Of a stretch of 64,000 nt of DNA, positions 31,101-42,170 are shown one piece after another. The position numbers and the translations under genes were made by a program. Source of the stretch: Pseudomonas sp. MH9.2 (lineage in GTDB: Bacteria; Pseudomonadota; Gammaproteobacteria; Pseudomonadales; Pseudomonadaceae); contig NZ_CP133784.1 of the NCBI RefSeq assembly GCF_034353875.1, forward strand, positions 2,294,001-2,358,000. The letters are read 5' to 3'. The notes beneath the pieces are model-generated. The model was not told the DNA's origin and did not search any database. It worked only from the letters and a program-made list of their open reading frames with translations. Numbering within the stretch: the first letter of the stretch is position 1; every line of letters begins with the position of its first letter.

Positions 31101-34100
31101 CTATTGAGGTTTTTCAAAGGGTTTGTCGAACGTGATCTTCGGCTCTTTCCAAGGGCCTTCAACGCGGTACTGCACACTAGCGAATCGCGCCACGCGGTCA
31201 CCCAGCAGTTTGTCGACCAGGAACAAGGCCCCACCAATGGCCGGCGCGCCGACGAGTAACGCCGCAATCGGCAAGTTATTGGTCACCGGCAATGTCACCA
31301 GTAGCTTGGCATCGACCCGGTCGTTGACCATGTCCAGCGTGCCCTCAAGTTCAATATTGCTCGACGGTCCGGTCAGGGTGATCGGGTTACGGGTCACGTA
31401 CACCCCATCACTGGAGACCAGCAGCCCTTTGACCCGGTCGTAACTCAAGCCCTTGCCAAGCAAGTCCGAGAAGTCCAGGCGCAAACGACGACCTATGGAG
31501 TTGAAGTTGAGCAGACCGAACACCCTCAGGGCTTGGGCGCCCCCCTCCACTTCAACGAACTGGCCGGAGCGCAACGTGGCATCCAGGCTGCCCGAGTAGC
31601 GCTTGATCCCAATCCAGGCAGGCGAACCGGGCCAACGGCCGTCGGCGTTCAGCTCGAACGTATCGCTGGTCACGGTGGGTGCAAAACCCCAAGCCTTCAG
31701 TACATCCGCAATATTCTTGCCGCCGACACGGCCCTTGTACCAGCTGCTGGTCGATCCCGGCGCGCCTTCCCAGCCACCGTCGCCCTGTAACAACATCCCC
31801 TTGAGCCCCATACTCAAATCGGAAAGCCGCACGCCCGCAGCGGTTGGCCTGGTTTTGAGCGACCACGCTCCGATCAACTGATCACCCTGGAACAACTGAG
31901 AGACCTTGATATCCATCGCCGGAATCTGCCGTGGATCGACATCGACCAGTGGGTCCTTGCCATTCTCTACCGCCGCTGCATTGGGATCAGGCGCAGGCAA
32001 ACGCACGTAGAGAAGGTCAATGCCAATAGGGGCGGCTTTTGCATCGGGCAGGCTGGCCGTGCCCTTGAGCAAGGCGCTGTCGACCGCCAAAGACCAGGAG
32101 GCGTCTTTTCGATTGAGCTGCACATCGACCTGATCAAGCGTGGTGCCCAGCGCATTCAATTTTCCAATCTGCAGGTTTGCGCTACGCAGTAACTGCTTGG
32201 CGCTGCCCCCGGGATCATTACCAGCGTAGCGTTCGACGATGGTTTTCCATGGCGCAATGTCCAACTCGGACAGTGCCCCGCGCACTCTTAAACCTTTAGG
32301 GTCAGGCAGAACCGCAGCGTCCGTGCCGAGAAAAAGCTCGCCCCGGCCTTCTGCGATATTGCCGCCTGGCGCCACGAATGCCAGATTGGCCAAAGCATCG
32401 TAAGTGGCCCAGTAACGCCGGTCAGCGCCGCGCAAGGTCATGCGAAACTCGCTCTCTCGCACGTCATCAGCCGTTTTGCCAAAGGGTGCAGGAAGATCGA
32501 CAGCCAAACCTTTTAGGTTTGAGTTGACCCGCAGTTGACTGTCGGCCCCGTCAAGGGTGATCTGCACCTGGTACGGCAAGTCACCGGACACCGGCAACGG
32601 CTGAGTATCGCCGAGCCAATCGGTGAGTTTCTTCAGTGCAACCTGACCATTGGCGACGACTCGGGTGGTGATCGCCCCCGGTTTTCCTTCCGCATAAATC
32701 TGCGCGGTGATCGGCCGCTCAAACGCTTGAGCGCGTATGCCGCTGCCGCTCAAGCCCTTGGCGTTGTCGAAACGGAATGCCCCCTTGAGCTGAGTCAACT
32801 CCAGCGGCGGCTCGCTCAGCTTCAAGCGTGCAGCGGCGGTATTGAAGTCCACTGCAATCTTCTGCCCTTCGCCTTTAGCCAGGGGAATGTCCAACTTCAG
32901 CTTGCCCTGCAACGAACCGTCGCCTTGCCAGCCCGCAAACATATCCGCCGTGCCGATGGGGGCCTCCTGAAGAATCTTCAGGCCATCACCCAAACCACCG
33001 ACGAAATCACCGTCGACCAGCAAGTGACTGACTTGCCCGTTAGTCACATGCGGAATATTGACCTGGACATTGCTGACCTGGGTATCCAGAAGCCTGCCCT
33101 TGCTGGCTTTGATGCGGACTCCGCTGTCCTCGACGAATACATCCCCGTCCACGCCATTGAGCTGTGGCCAGCCCGGCTGGAACGCCAGCGAGGCGTCGTG
33201 CACCTTGAAAAACAGACTGATGCTGCGCGCAGCGGCTGTTGCATCGCTTCTGAGCGAGCCTTGATACTGGAAGAACCCCTGATCCACCGCGCCTCCCAGG
33301 ATCGCGGTGCGCAGCCATCCGTCCAGTGCCGGGCTGAGCACGGCTGGCAGGTACTTGGCAGTGTAACGACCGTCACCCTCGACCATGCCGACCCGAAGAT
33401 CCATGTAGTCTTCCTGGGTGCTATCGAAATGCAGGCGAATCAGAAAGTCGCTGGCGATTTTTCCTTCGTCGCCCACCACTTGGATGTACGGGGCAATCAG
33501 GGTAAAGCCTTGCTCATCCAGCTTCCAGGTCAGCCGGGCATTGGCCTTTCGGTATTGCCAGGGATGAGTGAATATCGGGTACAAATGCAGCATGAAGTCA
33601 TCCGTAGCCAGGCGCAGTTCGCCTTGCCCCAGATCACCGCTGATGCTGCCGCTGACATTCCCGGCCGCCGGTGCGCCGTGATAGGCATTGAAGCCGACCT
33701 TGTCCAGATTGGCCGCAAAGCTTAGACGTTTGTCGCCCTCGGCTTGTGGCCGGTAATCGAGCAGCACGTTGCGCAATCCACCCGTGACTTTCAGGTTGTC
33801 GAGCACCGTCATCAGCGCGTCCGGTAATGGCGCCAGGGAATCGAGTATCGGGGTGATCGGCGTCAGGTCCAGGCGATCGGCCTGCACATGCCAAAGCTCT
33901 TCAACGTCCGGGGTCGCGTCCTGCTGCTTGAGCTGAATGCGGCTTTCCCAACGTTTGTCGCCAAGGTTCATGGCCAATGACTCAAGCGACAGGCTGAAAC
34001 CACTGTTACTGCGCTGGAACCAGGCGTTGAGTGCCAGATTATCGATTTTCGTCGCCTTGCGAGCGGCATAGACCCCTTTCAACAGCGGGGCATTGACTCG

Positions 34101-34916
34101 CGCCACAGCACTTTGCAGCGTGCCTTTGCCCCAGGTCAGCCAGAACTCACCGCCAGCCTTGAGTGTGGAGACCGTCCATTGCCGGGTCAGGCTGGCCGGC
34201 AACCAGCGCGCCCAGTCACTCTGCGGCAGGCTCAAGTAGACATCGGCCTCGCCATCACGCCAGTTTTCCGCCTGCACCCGCGAGCGCAGGTTGAGCGCCA
34301 TCGGCTGACCATCAGGCAAAGTCATACGCGCGTCCAGGCGCTGACTGCTGCTCCCGGTGCGCAAACTGAAGCTGACGTACGTGAGGGTCGAAGGCGCCTG
34401 TTCGTATGGCTGAAAGGTGATCTGGCTGTCGAGCAACGACAGCTCTGCAACCGCCTGCATCTGGGTCAACAACTGTTCCGGGTCGAAGGGCTTATCGCCC
34501 TTGACCGGCAAACCCTGAAGCGCCCAATGGCCATCCTTGTCTTCTTTGAGACTCAGTTGCAGGCCATTGAATTCCAGGTGAGCGATGCGCACTTCACGGG
34601 CCAACAGGCTGGCCCAGATGTCAGGCACCGCCCGCACATTGTCCAGCCGCAGGGCACTGGCGCCCTCGCCCACCATCACATCGTGAGCCAGCAGTGTTGG
34701 GGTAAAACCGTGCCAGCGACCTTCGAGGCTGCCAATACTCAACGGCATATTCAGCGCCGCGCGGGCCTCGGTTTCAACTTCACCACGGTACTCGGCCACC
34801 AAGGGCACCAGCTGTCGGCCGAGGCTGACATACAGCGCCGTCAAGACTAACCCCAAAGCGCACACGCCCAGACTCCAGCGAGTCAAGGCGGCAAGAAAAC
34901 GCGTCAGACGCTCCAT
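31101..34916 (-). CDS. yhdP: AsmA-like inner-membrane protein YhdP
   Basis: A 1271-residue protein with one N-terminal membrane helix (about 15-35, SLGVCALGLVLTALYVSLG). A very long periplasmic part of DUF3971 and AsmA-like repeats follows and ends in an AsmA C-terminal region. In E. coli YhdP, with TamB and YdbH, supports phospholipid movement to the outer membrane. The length and the N-terminal family signature fit. It lies 46 bases upstream of the nitrilase gene on the same strand, downstream of rng. Confidence 0.9.
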   Translation of the reverse strand: MERLTRFLAALTRWSLGVCALGLVLTALYVSLGRQLVPLVAEYRGEVETEARAALNMPLSIGSLEGRWHGFTPTLLAHDVMVGEGASALRLDNVRAVPDIWASLLAREVRIAHLEFNGLQLSLKEDKDGHWALQGLPVKGDKPFDPEQLLTQMQAVAELSLLDSQITFQPYEQAPSTLTYVSFSLRTGSSSQRLDARMTLPDGQPMALNLRSRVQAENWRDGEADVYLSLPQSDWARWLPASLTRQWTVSTLKAGGEFWLTWGKGTLQSAVARVNAPLLKGVYAARKATKIDNLALNAWFQRSNSGFSLSLESLAMNLGDKRWESRIQLKQQDATPDVEELWHVQADRLDLTPITPILDSLAPLPDALMTVLDNLKVTGGLRNVLLDYRPQAEGDKRLSFAANLDKVGFNAYHGAPAAGNVSGSISGDLGQGELRLATDDFMLHLYPIFTHPWQYRKANARLTWKLDEQGFTLIAPYIQVVGDEGKIASDFLIRLHFDSTQEDYMDLRVGMVEGDGRYTAKYLPAVLSPALDGWLRTAILGGAVDQGFFQYQGSLRSDATAAARSISLFFKVHDASLAFQPGWPQLNGVDGDVFVEDSGVRIKASKGRLLDTQVSNVQVNIPHVTNGQVSHLLVDGDFVGGLGDGLKILQEAPIGTADMFAGWQGDGSLQGKLKLDIPLAKGEGQKIAVDFNTAAARLKLSEPPLELTQLKGAFRFDNAKGLSGSGIRAQAFERPITAQIYAEGKPGAITTRVVANGQVALKKLTDWLGDTQPLPVSGDLPYQVQITLDGADSQLRVNSNLKGLAVDLPAPFGKTADDVRESEFRMTLRGADRRYWATYDALANLAFVAPGGNIAEGRGELFLGTDAAVLPDPKGLRVRGALSELDIAPWKTIVERYAGNDPGGSAKQLLRSANLQIGKLNALGTTLDQVDVQLNRKDASWSLAVDSALLKGTASLPDAKAAPIGIDLLYVRLPAPDPNAAAVENGKDPLVDVDPRQIPAMDIKVSQLFQGDQLIGAWSLKTRPTAAGVRLSDLSMGLKGMLLQGDGGWEGAPGSTSSWYKGRVGGKNIADVLKAWGFAPTVTSDTFELNADGRWPGSPAWIGIKRYSGSLDATLRSGQFVEVEGGAQALRVFGLLNFNSIGRRLRLDFSDLLGKGLSYDRVKGLLVSSDGVYVTRNPITLTGPSSNIELEGTLDMVNDRVDAKLLVTLPVTNNLPIAALLVGAPAIGGALFLVDKLLGDRVARFASVQYRVEGPWKEPKITFDKPFEKPQ

Positions 34917-35065
34917 GTCAGCTGGCCCTCAGGGCTGAAGGCTGCGCGTGCAGGCGGCGCGGCCGTGCAGTCATCGATAGGGTCAGGAATTGCTCATTTG
35001 CCACGCAGAGTTCTCATTAGAAGGCTTCCTGCCATTAGTACTGAAGCTGACGGATTGTTGGTGAG

Positions 35066-36523
35066 TTAGAGCAACACCACGTCATATTGTTCTTGGGAAT
35101 ACATGGTTTCGACCTGAAAACGAATGGTACGACCGATAAAACCTTCCAGTTCGGCAACGTTACCCGACTCTTCATCGAGCAAACGGTCCACGACTTTCTG
35201 ATTGGCTAATACACGATAGCCTTCCGCTTGATAAGCGCGGGCTTCACGCAATATTTCACGAAAAATTTCATAACAGACCGTCTCGGGCGTCTTCAACTTG
35301 CCGCGCCCCTGGCAACTGCTGCAAGGCTCGCACAGCACTTGTTCAAGGCTTTCGCGGGTACGCTTGCGGGTCATCTGCACCAGGCCCAACTCGGTAATAC
35401 CGATGATGTTGGTTTTGGCGTGATCACGCTCCAGTTGTTTCTCCAACGTACGCAGGACCTGGCGTTGGTGCTCGCCATCCTCCATGTCGATGAAGTCGAT
35501 GATGATGATCCCGCCCAGATTGCGCAGGCGCAATTGACGGGCAATCGCGGTGGCCGCTTCCAGGTTGGTCTTGAAGATGGTCTCTTCGAGGTTTCGATGA
35601 CCGACGAACGCCCCGGTGTTCACGTCAATGGTGCTCATCGCTTCGGCTGGATCGATGACCAGATACCCGCCGGATTTGAGTGGCACTTTGCGGTCTAGGG
35701 CTTTCTGGATTTCATCTTCGACACCGTACAGGTCGAAAATGGGTCGCTCCCCTGGGTAATGCTCCAGGCGATCCGCGATTTCCGGCATCAGCTCGGCGAC
35801 AAATTGGGTGGTCCGCTGGAAGGTCTCGCGCGAATCGATACGGATCTTCTCGATGCGCGGGCTGACCAAATCCCGCAGGGTGCGCAGGGCCAGGCCCAGG
35901 TCTTCATAAATAACGCTGGGGGCGCCCACGGTCTTGATCTGCTCGCCGATCTGATCCCAGAGACGGCGCAGGTAGCGGATATCCATCAGGATTTCATCCG
36001 CACCAGCGCCTTCAGCTGCCGTGCGCAGGATGAAACCGCCGGCCTCCTTGATACCTTCCAGCGCAACGCAATCGGTGACCACCTTTTTAAGACGCTCGCG
36101 CTCGGCTTCGTCTTCGATTTTCAAGGAGATCCCGACGTGGGAGGTTTTGGGCATGTACACCAGATAGCGCGACGGGATCGACAATTGCGTGGTCAGACGC
36201 GCACCTTTGCTGCCAATCGGGTCTTTGGTGACCTGCACTACCAAGCTCTGGCCTTCATGCACCAGCGCACTGATGCTTTCAACGGCCGGACCTTCGCGCA
36301 TTGAAATTTCCGACGCATGAATGAACGCTGCGCGGTCCAGGCCGATGTTGATGAAGGCCGCTTGCATGCCGGGTAGAACCCGTACGACTTTGCCTTTATA
36401 AATGTTGCCGACGATGCCGCGACGCTGGGTCCGCTCAACGTGGACTTCCTGCAGCACACCGTTCTCAACCACGGCCACACGCGACTCCATCGGCGTGATG
36501 TTGATCAGAATCTCTTCACTCAT
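35066..36523 (-). CDS. rng: Ribonuclease G
   Basis: A 485-residue endoribonuclease of the RNase E/G family. An S1-like domain lies at about 37-120. The catalytic aspartates are probably Asp300 (TIDVNTG) and Asp343 ([12 protein letters not shown]). A zinc-link-like [11 protein letters not shown] stands near residue 405. It processes the 16S rRNA 5' end and some mRNAs. Its start overlaps the maf stop (ATGA), so it is coupled to the mre-maf block. Confidence 0.95.
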   Translation of the reverse strand: MSEEILINITPMESRVAVVENGVLQEVHVERTQRRGIVGNIYKGKVVRVLPGMQAAFINIGLDRAAFIHASEISMREGPAVESISALVHEGQSLVVQVTKDPIGSKGARLTTQLSIPSRYLVYMPKTSHVGISLKIEDEAERERLKKVVTDCVALEGIKEAGGFILRTAAEGAGADEILMDIRYLRRLWDQIGEQIKTVGAPSVIYEDLGLALRTLRDLVSPRIEKIRIDSRETFQRTTQFVAELMPEIADRLEHYPGERPIFDLYGVEDEIQKALDRKVPLKSGGYLVIDPAEAMSTIDVNTGAFVGHRNLEETIFKTNLEAATAIARQLRLRNLGGIIIIDFIDMEDGEHQRQVLRTLEKQLERDHAKTNIIGITELGLVQMTRKRTRESLEQVLCEPCSSCQGRGKLKTPETVCYEIFREILREARAYQAEGYRVLANQKVVDRLLDEESGNVAELEGFIGRTIRFQVETMYSQEQYDVVLL

Positions 36524-37131
36524 GGTTTATTACCTTCCAGGCGTTGCCAACAGGGTATGCCGAAACGGCCAAGAAGTTCTGCGGTTTCGCACAACGGCAA
36601 TCCGACCACCGCCGAATAACTGCCGTGCAGATCGGCGACAAAAATAGCCGCCAGCCCCTGAATCGCGTAACCGCCTGCTTTGTCGTGTGGCTCGCCGCTG
36701 GCCCAGTAAGCCTTGGCTTCCTCAACCTGAATCGAGCGAAAGCGCACCAGACTGCGGACCACACGGGTTTCACAACGCTGGTTGTTGATCACAGCGATGG
36801 CAGTCAGCACTTCGTGTTCATGGCTGGACAAGGCGCTCAACATCGCCAGGGCATCGGCTTCGTCGACCGGCTTGCCGAGGATTTTTCCATTGAGCGCCAC
36901 GGCGGTGTCAGCACCGATCACACAAGGGCTGGAGCCCCCTTCGCTGACTGCCAGCAACGCCAGACCGGCCTCGGCTTTGCCTCGCGCAAGCCGTTCGACG
37001 TAGGCCATCGGGGCCTCGTCGGGCAAAGGGGTTTCATCGATCTGTGCACTGAGCGAAGTAAAAGGCACGCCTATCTGCGTCAGCAGTTCACGGCGACGGG
37101 GTGAGCCCGAAGCCAGATAGAGCGGGGGCAT
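36520..37131 (-). CDS. maf: Maf-family nucleotide pyrophosphatase
   Basis: A 203-residue Maf protein, probably the dTTP/UTP-specific YhdE type judging from its place between mreD and rng. Motifs include [11 protein letters not shown] at the start, the IDETPLP strand and [16 protein letters not shown] with the catalytic acid. It hydrolyses non-canonical or excess nucleoside triphosphates and can affect septation. Confidence 0.9.
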   Translation of the reverse strand: MPPLYLASGSPRRRELLTQIGVPFTSLSAQIDETPLPDEAPMAYVERLARGKAEAGLALLAVSEGGSSPCVIGADTAVALNGKILGKPVDEADALAMLSALSSHEHEVLTAIAVINNQRCETRVVRSLVRFRSIQVEEAKAYWASGEPHDKAGGYAIQGLAAIFVADLHGSYSAVVGLPLCETAELLGRFGIPCWQRLEGNKP

Positions 37132-37231
37132 AAGGACATCTCCCTGTCAGTGATCGTGGGCGTTGCCACTCTGCAATACGCGCTACGCAAAACATGTCAC
37201 GGGGCGAAACGTCAGGCGAATGTGAATCCGC

Positions 37232-37723
37232 CTAATTGATACTCAAGCGGTTACGCAACCCTCGCAGGCCATAACTCACCCACGGCCACAATAACGCGCT
37301 GACCAGCGCTGGCAACACCAGTGCAAGCGTCGGCTGACGATTGCCGGTCAAGGCGCTGAGCCAGAGCTGAGCCAACTGCGCCAGACCGAAAATCACCAGA
37401 ATCACCAGACTTTGTTGCCACATCGGGAACATACGCAAGCGCTGCTGCAACGACAACACAAGGAAGGTAATCAGGGTCAGGATCAGCGCGTTCTGCCCCA
37501 GCAACGTGCCATACAGCACGTCCTCGGCCAGACCGAGCAGCCAGGCGGTGGTCATACCGATTTTGTGCGGTAACGCCAATGCCCAGAAAGCCAATAGCAG
37601 TGCCAGCCATAGCGGGCGAAAGATTTCCATGAACTGCGGCAATGGTGAAACGCTCAGCAGTAAACCTACCGCGAACGTGAACCAGACCACCCAGCCGTTT
37701 TTTGCACGGGCGAGATTAACCAT
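37232..37723 (-). CDS. mreD: Rod shape-determining protein MreD
   Basis: A 163-residue polytopic inner-membrane protein with about five helices. It belongs to the elongasome with MreB, MreC, RodA and PBP2. It starts at ATG 37723, touching the mreC stop, and ends 100 bases before maf. Confidence 0.93.
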   Translation of the reverse strand: MVNLARAKNGWVVWFTFAVGLLLSVSPLPQFMEIFRPLWLALLLAFWALALPHKIGMTTAWLLGLAEDVLYGTLLGQNALILTLITFLVLSLQQRLRMFPMWQQSLVILVIFGLAQLAQLWLSALTGNRQPTLALVLPALVSALLWPWVSYGLRGLRNRLSIN

Positions 37724-38832
37724 TATTGCCTCTCCCGAGGGGTAGCAGGCGCGGCGACCGCTGGCTTGGACGTAGCGGGCTTGGCGACCGGTTTCGACAC
37801 AGCGGTTGCCGGTGAATGAGTGGCAGACGCTGCAGGCGCGTGGGCAGGCGCAGCGGACGCAGGATTTGCATGCGTAGCCGCCGGGATCGTCGGCGCAGTA
37901 GCGGGTGCATGGGCCGCAGCGGGATTGGCTGGGGTTGCGGCAGGGTCGGCTGCTTGCCGATCAATCGCTTCCTGGGCTTGCGCCGCATCGGCGGCGCGCT
38001 GCTCAGGCGAGCGGCTATCACTGAACACCAGCAACAGGTAACGACTGCGATTCAGCGCAGCGGTCGGCACCGCACGCACGATGGCGAACGGCTGACCGGA
38101 GTCATGGATCACTTCTTTGACCGTCGCCACCGGATAACCTGCCGGGAAGCGCTGACCGAGGCCGGAACTCACCAGCAAATCGCCTTCCTTGATATCAGCG
38201 GTGTCGGCGACGTGGCGTAATTCCAGGCGCTCCGGGTTACCGGTGCCGCTGGCAATGGCACGCAGACCGTTACGATTGACCTGCACAGGAATGCTGTGGG
38301 TCGTGTCTGTCAGCAGCAGGACCCGTGAAGTGTAGGGCATCAGTTCGACCACCTGCCCCATCAAGCCACGGGCATCGAGTACCGGCTGACCGAGGACCAC
38401 CCCATCGCGCTCGCCTTTGTTGATGATGATGCGATGCGTGAAGGGGTTGGGGTCCATGCCGATCAACTCGGCCACTTCGACCTTTTCATTGACCAGTGCG
38501 GAAGAGTTGAGCAACTCGCGCAGACGTACGTTCTGCTCGGTCAAGGCCGCCAGTTTTTGCAGGCGCCCTTGCAGGAGCAAGGCTTCGGTCTTGAGCTTTT
38601 CGTTTTCGGCGATCAGTTCGGTACGACTGCCGAACTGGCTGGCGACACCCTGGTACAAGCGCTGTGGTAGATCAGCGACCCAGTACGACTGCATCAACAC
38701 CAGTGACATCTGACTGCGAACGGGCTTGAGCACCGTAAAGCGGGCATCCACCACCATCAGCGCAACCGACAACACCACCAGCACCAACAGGCGCACGCCC
38801 AGAGAGGGACCTTTTGCGAAAAGCGGTTTAAT
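37723..38832 (-). CDS. mreC: Rod shape-determining protein MreC (probable ATT start)
   Basis: A bitopic protein with a short basic N terminus, one membrane helix (LGVRLLVLVVLSVALMVVD), a coiled coil (about 65-105) and a periplasmic beta-barrel pair. It ends in an alanine/proline-rich tail of about 85 residues with no fixed fold. It links MreB to PBP2. No ATG, GTG or TTG exists between the upstream in-frame TGA and GTG 38796. ATT at 38832 has GGGAGGAG six bases upstream and gives IKPLFAKGPSLG, the basic cytoplasmic stretch a membrane anchor needs. GTG 38796 has only a weak AAAGG 12 bases upstream. I therefore place the start at ATT, giving 369 residues. Confidence 0.88.
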   Translation of the reverse strand: MKPLFAKGPSLGVRLLVLVVLSVALMVVDARFTVLKPVRSQMSLVLMQSYWVADLPQRLYQGVASQFGSRTELIAENEKLKTEALLLQGRLQKLAALTEQNVRLRELLNSSALVNEKVEVAELIGMDPNPFTHRIIINKGERDGVVLGQPVLDARGLMGQVVELMPYTSRVLLLTDTTHSIPVQVNRNGLRAIASGTGNPERLELRHVADTADIKEGDLLVSSGLGQRFPAGYPVATVKEVIHDSGQPFAIVRAVPTAALNRSRYLLLVFSDSRSPEQRAADAAQAQEAIDRQAADPAATPANPAAAHAPATAPTIPAATHANPASAAPAHAPAASATHSPATAVSKPVAKPATSKPAVAAPATPRERQ

Positions 38833-38956
38833 AGGCCGCTCCTCCCAGGCATGTTTTTGCTGGGTTGAGCTTCAACGGGTTGTGCTTATTCGGCATGGAA
38901 CCGGCCTGGACGCAGATTGAGAAGTTGAACACCAAATGTTGGCGTCAGCCCAACGC

Positions 38957-38986
38957 ATACAGGTAGCACTACTGAGTGCTACCTGT
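38957..38986 (-). repeat. Perfect 13-bp hairpin between mreB and mreC
   Basis: TACAGGTAGCACT / AGTGCTACCTGTA with the four-base loop ACTG on the plus strand. It sits in the 188-base gap 35 bases after the mreB stop. No T run follows on the transcribed strand, so it is not a standard terminator. A processing or stabilising element that sets mreB above mreCD is plausible. Confidence 0.75.
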
Positions 38987-39020
38987 AAACGGGGGCCACG
39001 TGGAGAGTCGTCCGGCGAAC

Positions 39021-40070
<1,050 letters not shown>

Positions 40071-40267
40071 CTAGGCAACGCGTGGGTAAAAAAGTGCGGC
40101 AAACTCTAACAACGACAGGGATTTTGGGCAAGGAGCCAATATGTTAAATTGGCTGTTTTTCCGAGCACGACCCTAGACGTTCGCGGCCTTATGACCGTAG
40201 AAATGCGATAGTGTTCCGACAATCTACCACACGGATGACATCCGTTTGCTTTCCACTGGAGAATCCC

Positions 40268-40555
40268 ATGGCGCTTGAACGCTCCGACGTGGAAAAAATC
40301 GCTCATTTGGCTCGACTTGGCCTCAATGACGCCGATATTCCGCGTACTACCGAAGCACTTAATAGTATCCTCGAACTGGTCAGCCAGATGCAGGCCGTCG
40401 ATACCAGCGGTATAGAGCCCCTTGCGCACCCGCTGGAGGCCTCTCAACGTCTGCGTGCGGACGTCGTGACCGAGCGAAATAATCGCGAGACTTACCAAGC
40501 CATCGCACCAGCGGTCGAAAAAGGCCTGTATCTGGTTCCGAAAGTCATCGAGTAA
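40268..40555 (+). CDS. gatC: Glutamyl/aspartyl-tRNA amidotransferase subunit C
   Basis: A 95-residue GatC, the small clamp that holds GatA and GatB together. It starts [20 protein letters not shown] at ATG 40268, preceded by TGGAGAA. The frame is open further upstream, but the family length fits this start. It is the first gene of gatCAB, which amidates mischarged Glu-tRNA-Gln or Asp-tRNA-Asn. Confidence 0.95.
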   Translation: MALERSDVEKIAHLARLGLNDADIPRTTEALNSILELVSQMQAVDTSGIEPLAHPLEASQRLRADVVTERNNRETYQAIAPAVEKGLYLVPKVIE

Positions 40556-40570
40556 GGGAAAGAGCCTGCA

Positions 40571-42022
40571 ATGCATCAATTGACTCTGGCCGAGATCGCC
40601 CGCGGACTCGCCGACAAAAAGTTTTCTTCCGAAGAATTGACCCGGGTTCTGCTGGCGCGTATCGCCCAGCTCGACCCGCAGCTCAATAGCTTCATCACAC
40701 AGACCGAAGCGCTGGCGATCAGCCAGGCGCAAGCTGCCGATGCTCGCCGCGCAGCGGGTGAGAGCGGCCCGCTGCTGGGCGCGCCACTGGCGCATAAAGA
40801 CTTGTTCTGCACTGAGGGCGTACGCACCAGCTGCGGCTCGAAGATGCTCGACAACTTTACATCACCGTATGACGCAACCGTAGTTGCCAAGCTCGCGGCT
40901 GCCGGCACGGTCACGCTGGGCAAGACCAACATGGACGAATTCGCCATGGGTTCTGCCAATGAATCGAGCTACTACGGCCCGGTGAAAAACCCGTGGAACC
41001 TCGAATACGTTCCCGGCGGTTCGTCCGGTGGTTCGGCAGCCGCCGTTGCCGCTCGTCTGATACCTGCTGCAACGGGCACTGACACCGGCGGATCGATTCG
41101 CCAACCGGCAGCGCTGACCAACCTTACCGGCCTGAAACCGACGTACGGTCGCGTTTCGCGCTGGGGCATGATCGCTTATGCCTCCAGCCTCGATCAGGCC
41201 GGCCCGCTTGCGCGTAACGCGGAAGACTGTGCCCTGCTCCTGCAAGGCATGGCCGGTTTCGATCCAAAGGACTCGACCAGCATCGACGAGCCTGTGCCGG
41301 ATTATTCCGCCTGCCTCAATGGCTCGCTGCAAGGCCTGCGCATCGGCATCCCGAAAGAATACTTCGGCGCGGGTCTCGACCCGCGCATCGCCGAGCTGGT
41401 ACTTGAAAGCGTCAAGGAGCTGGAAAAGCTCGGTGCCGTGGTCAAGGACGTCAGCCTGCCGAACCTGCAACACGGGATCCCGGCCTATTACGTGATCGCC
41501 CCGGCGGAAGCATCCTCCAACCTCTCGCGCTTCGACGGTGTGCGGTTTGGCTATCGCTGCGAAGACCCGAAAGACCTGACCGATCTGTACAAGCGCTCAC
41601 GCGCCGAAGGCTTCGGCCCGGAAGTTCAGCGGCGGATCCTGGTCGGTGCTTACGTACTGTCGGCCGGTTACTACGACGCTTATTACCTGCAAGCGCAGAA
41701 AGTCCGGCGCCTGATCAAGAACGACTTCATGAACGCGTTCGCTGAAGTCGACGTGATCCTCGGCCCGACCACGCCTAACCCGGCCTGGAAAATCGGCGCC
41801 AAGAACAACGACCCGATTTCTGCCTATCTGGAAGATTTCTACACCATTACCGCCAACCTCGCGGGCCTGCCGGGCTTGTCCATGCCTGCCGGTTTCGTCG
41901 AGGGCCTGCCGGTCGGCGTGCAACTGCTCGCCCCGTACTTCCAGGAAGGCCGCCTGCTCAACGTCGCGCATCAGTACCAGCAAGTCACTGACTGGCACAC
42001 CCGCGCCCCCCAGGGATTTTGA
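40571..42022 (+). CDS. gatA: Glutamyl/aspartyl-tRNA amidotransferase subunit A
   Basis: A 483-residue amidase-signature enzyme that frees ammonia from glutamine. The Ser-cisSer-Lys triad is Lys76 (LAHKDLFC), cis-Ser151 ([10 protein letters not shown]) and Ser175 ([13 protein letters not shown]). It follows gatC by 15 bases and is separated from gatB by a long palindrome. Confidence 0.97.
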   Translation: MHQLTLAEIARGLADKKFSSEELTRVLLARIAQLDPQLNSFITQTEALAISQAQAADARRAAGESGPLLGAPLAHKDLFCTEGVRTSCGSKMLDNFTSPYDATVVAKLAAAGTVTLGKTNMDEFAMGSANESSYYGPVKNPWNLEYVPGGSSGGSAAAVAARLIPAATGTDTGGSIRQPAALTNLTGLKPTYGRVSRWGMIAYASSLDQAGPLARNAEDCALLLQGMAGFDPKDSTSIDEPVPDYSACLNGSLQGLRIGIPKEYFGAGLDPRIAELVLESVKELEKLGAVVKDVSLPNLQHGIPAYYVIAPAEASSNLSRFDGVRFGYRCEDPKDLTDLYKRSRAEGFGPEVQRRILVGAYVLSAGYYDAYYLQAQKVRRLIKNDFMNAFAEVDVILGPTTPNPAWKIGAKNNDPISAYLEDFYTITANLAGLPGLSMPAGFVEGLPVGVQLLAPYFQEGRLLNVAHQYQQVTDWHTRAPQGF

Positions 42023-42139
42023 AAGCTGCTGCGCTCGGTAATACTGCGTTGAAAACTGGCTCGCAATGCTCATTGACTAAAGTCAACTCCGCTTGCTCGC
42101 CAGTTTCCGCCTTGTCTTGCCGTCGCTCGCTACACTTTC
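42021..42139. repeat. 119-bp imperfect palindrome between gatA and gatB
   Basis: Paired arms share one centre near 42079.5. They are TTGACT / AGTCAA around AA (42073-42086), AAACTGGC (42053-42060) / GCCAGTTT (42099-42106) with GCAA / TTGC next to it, and GAAAG / CTTTC at the ends. It fills most of the 142-base gap, starting in the gatA stop codon. It can form a large hairpin in the gatCAB transcript. Confidence 0.75.
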
Positions 42140-42170
42140 AAATCTCCCTGGCATTTTTTGAGGAATGAAC

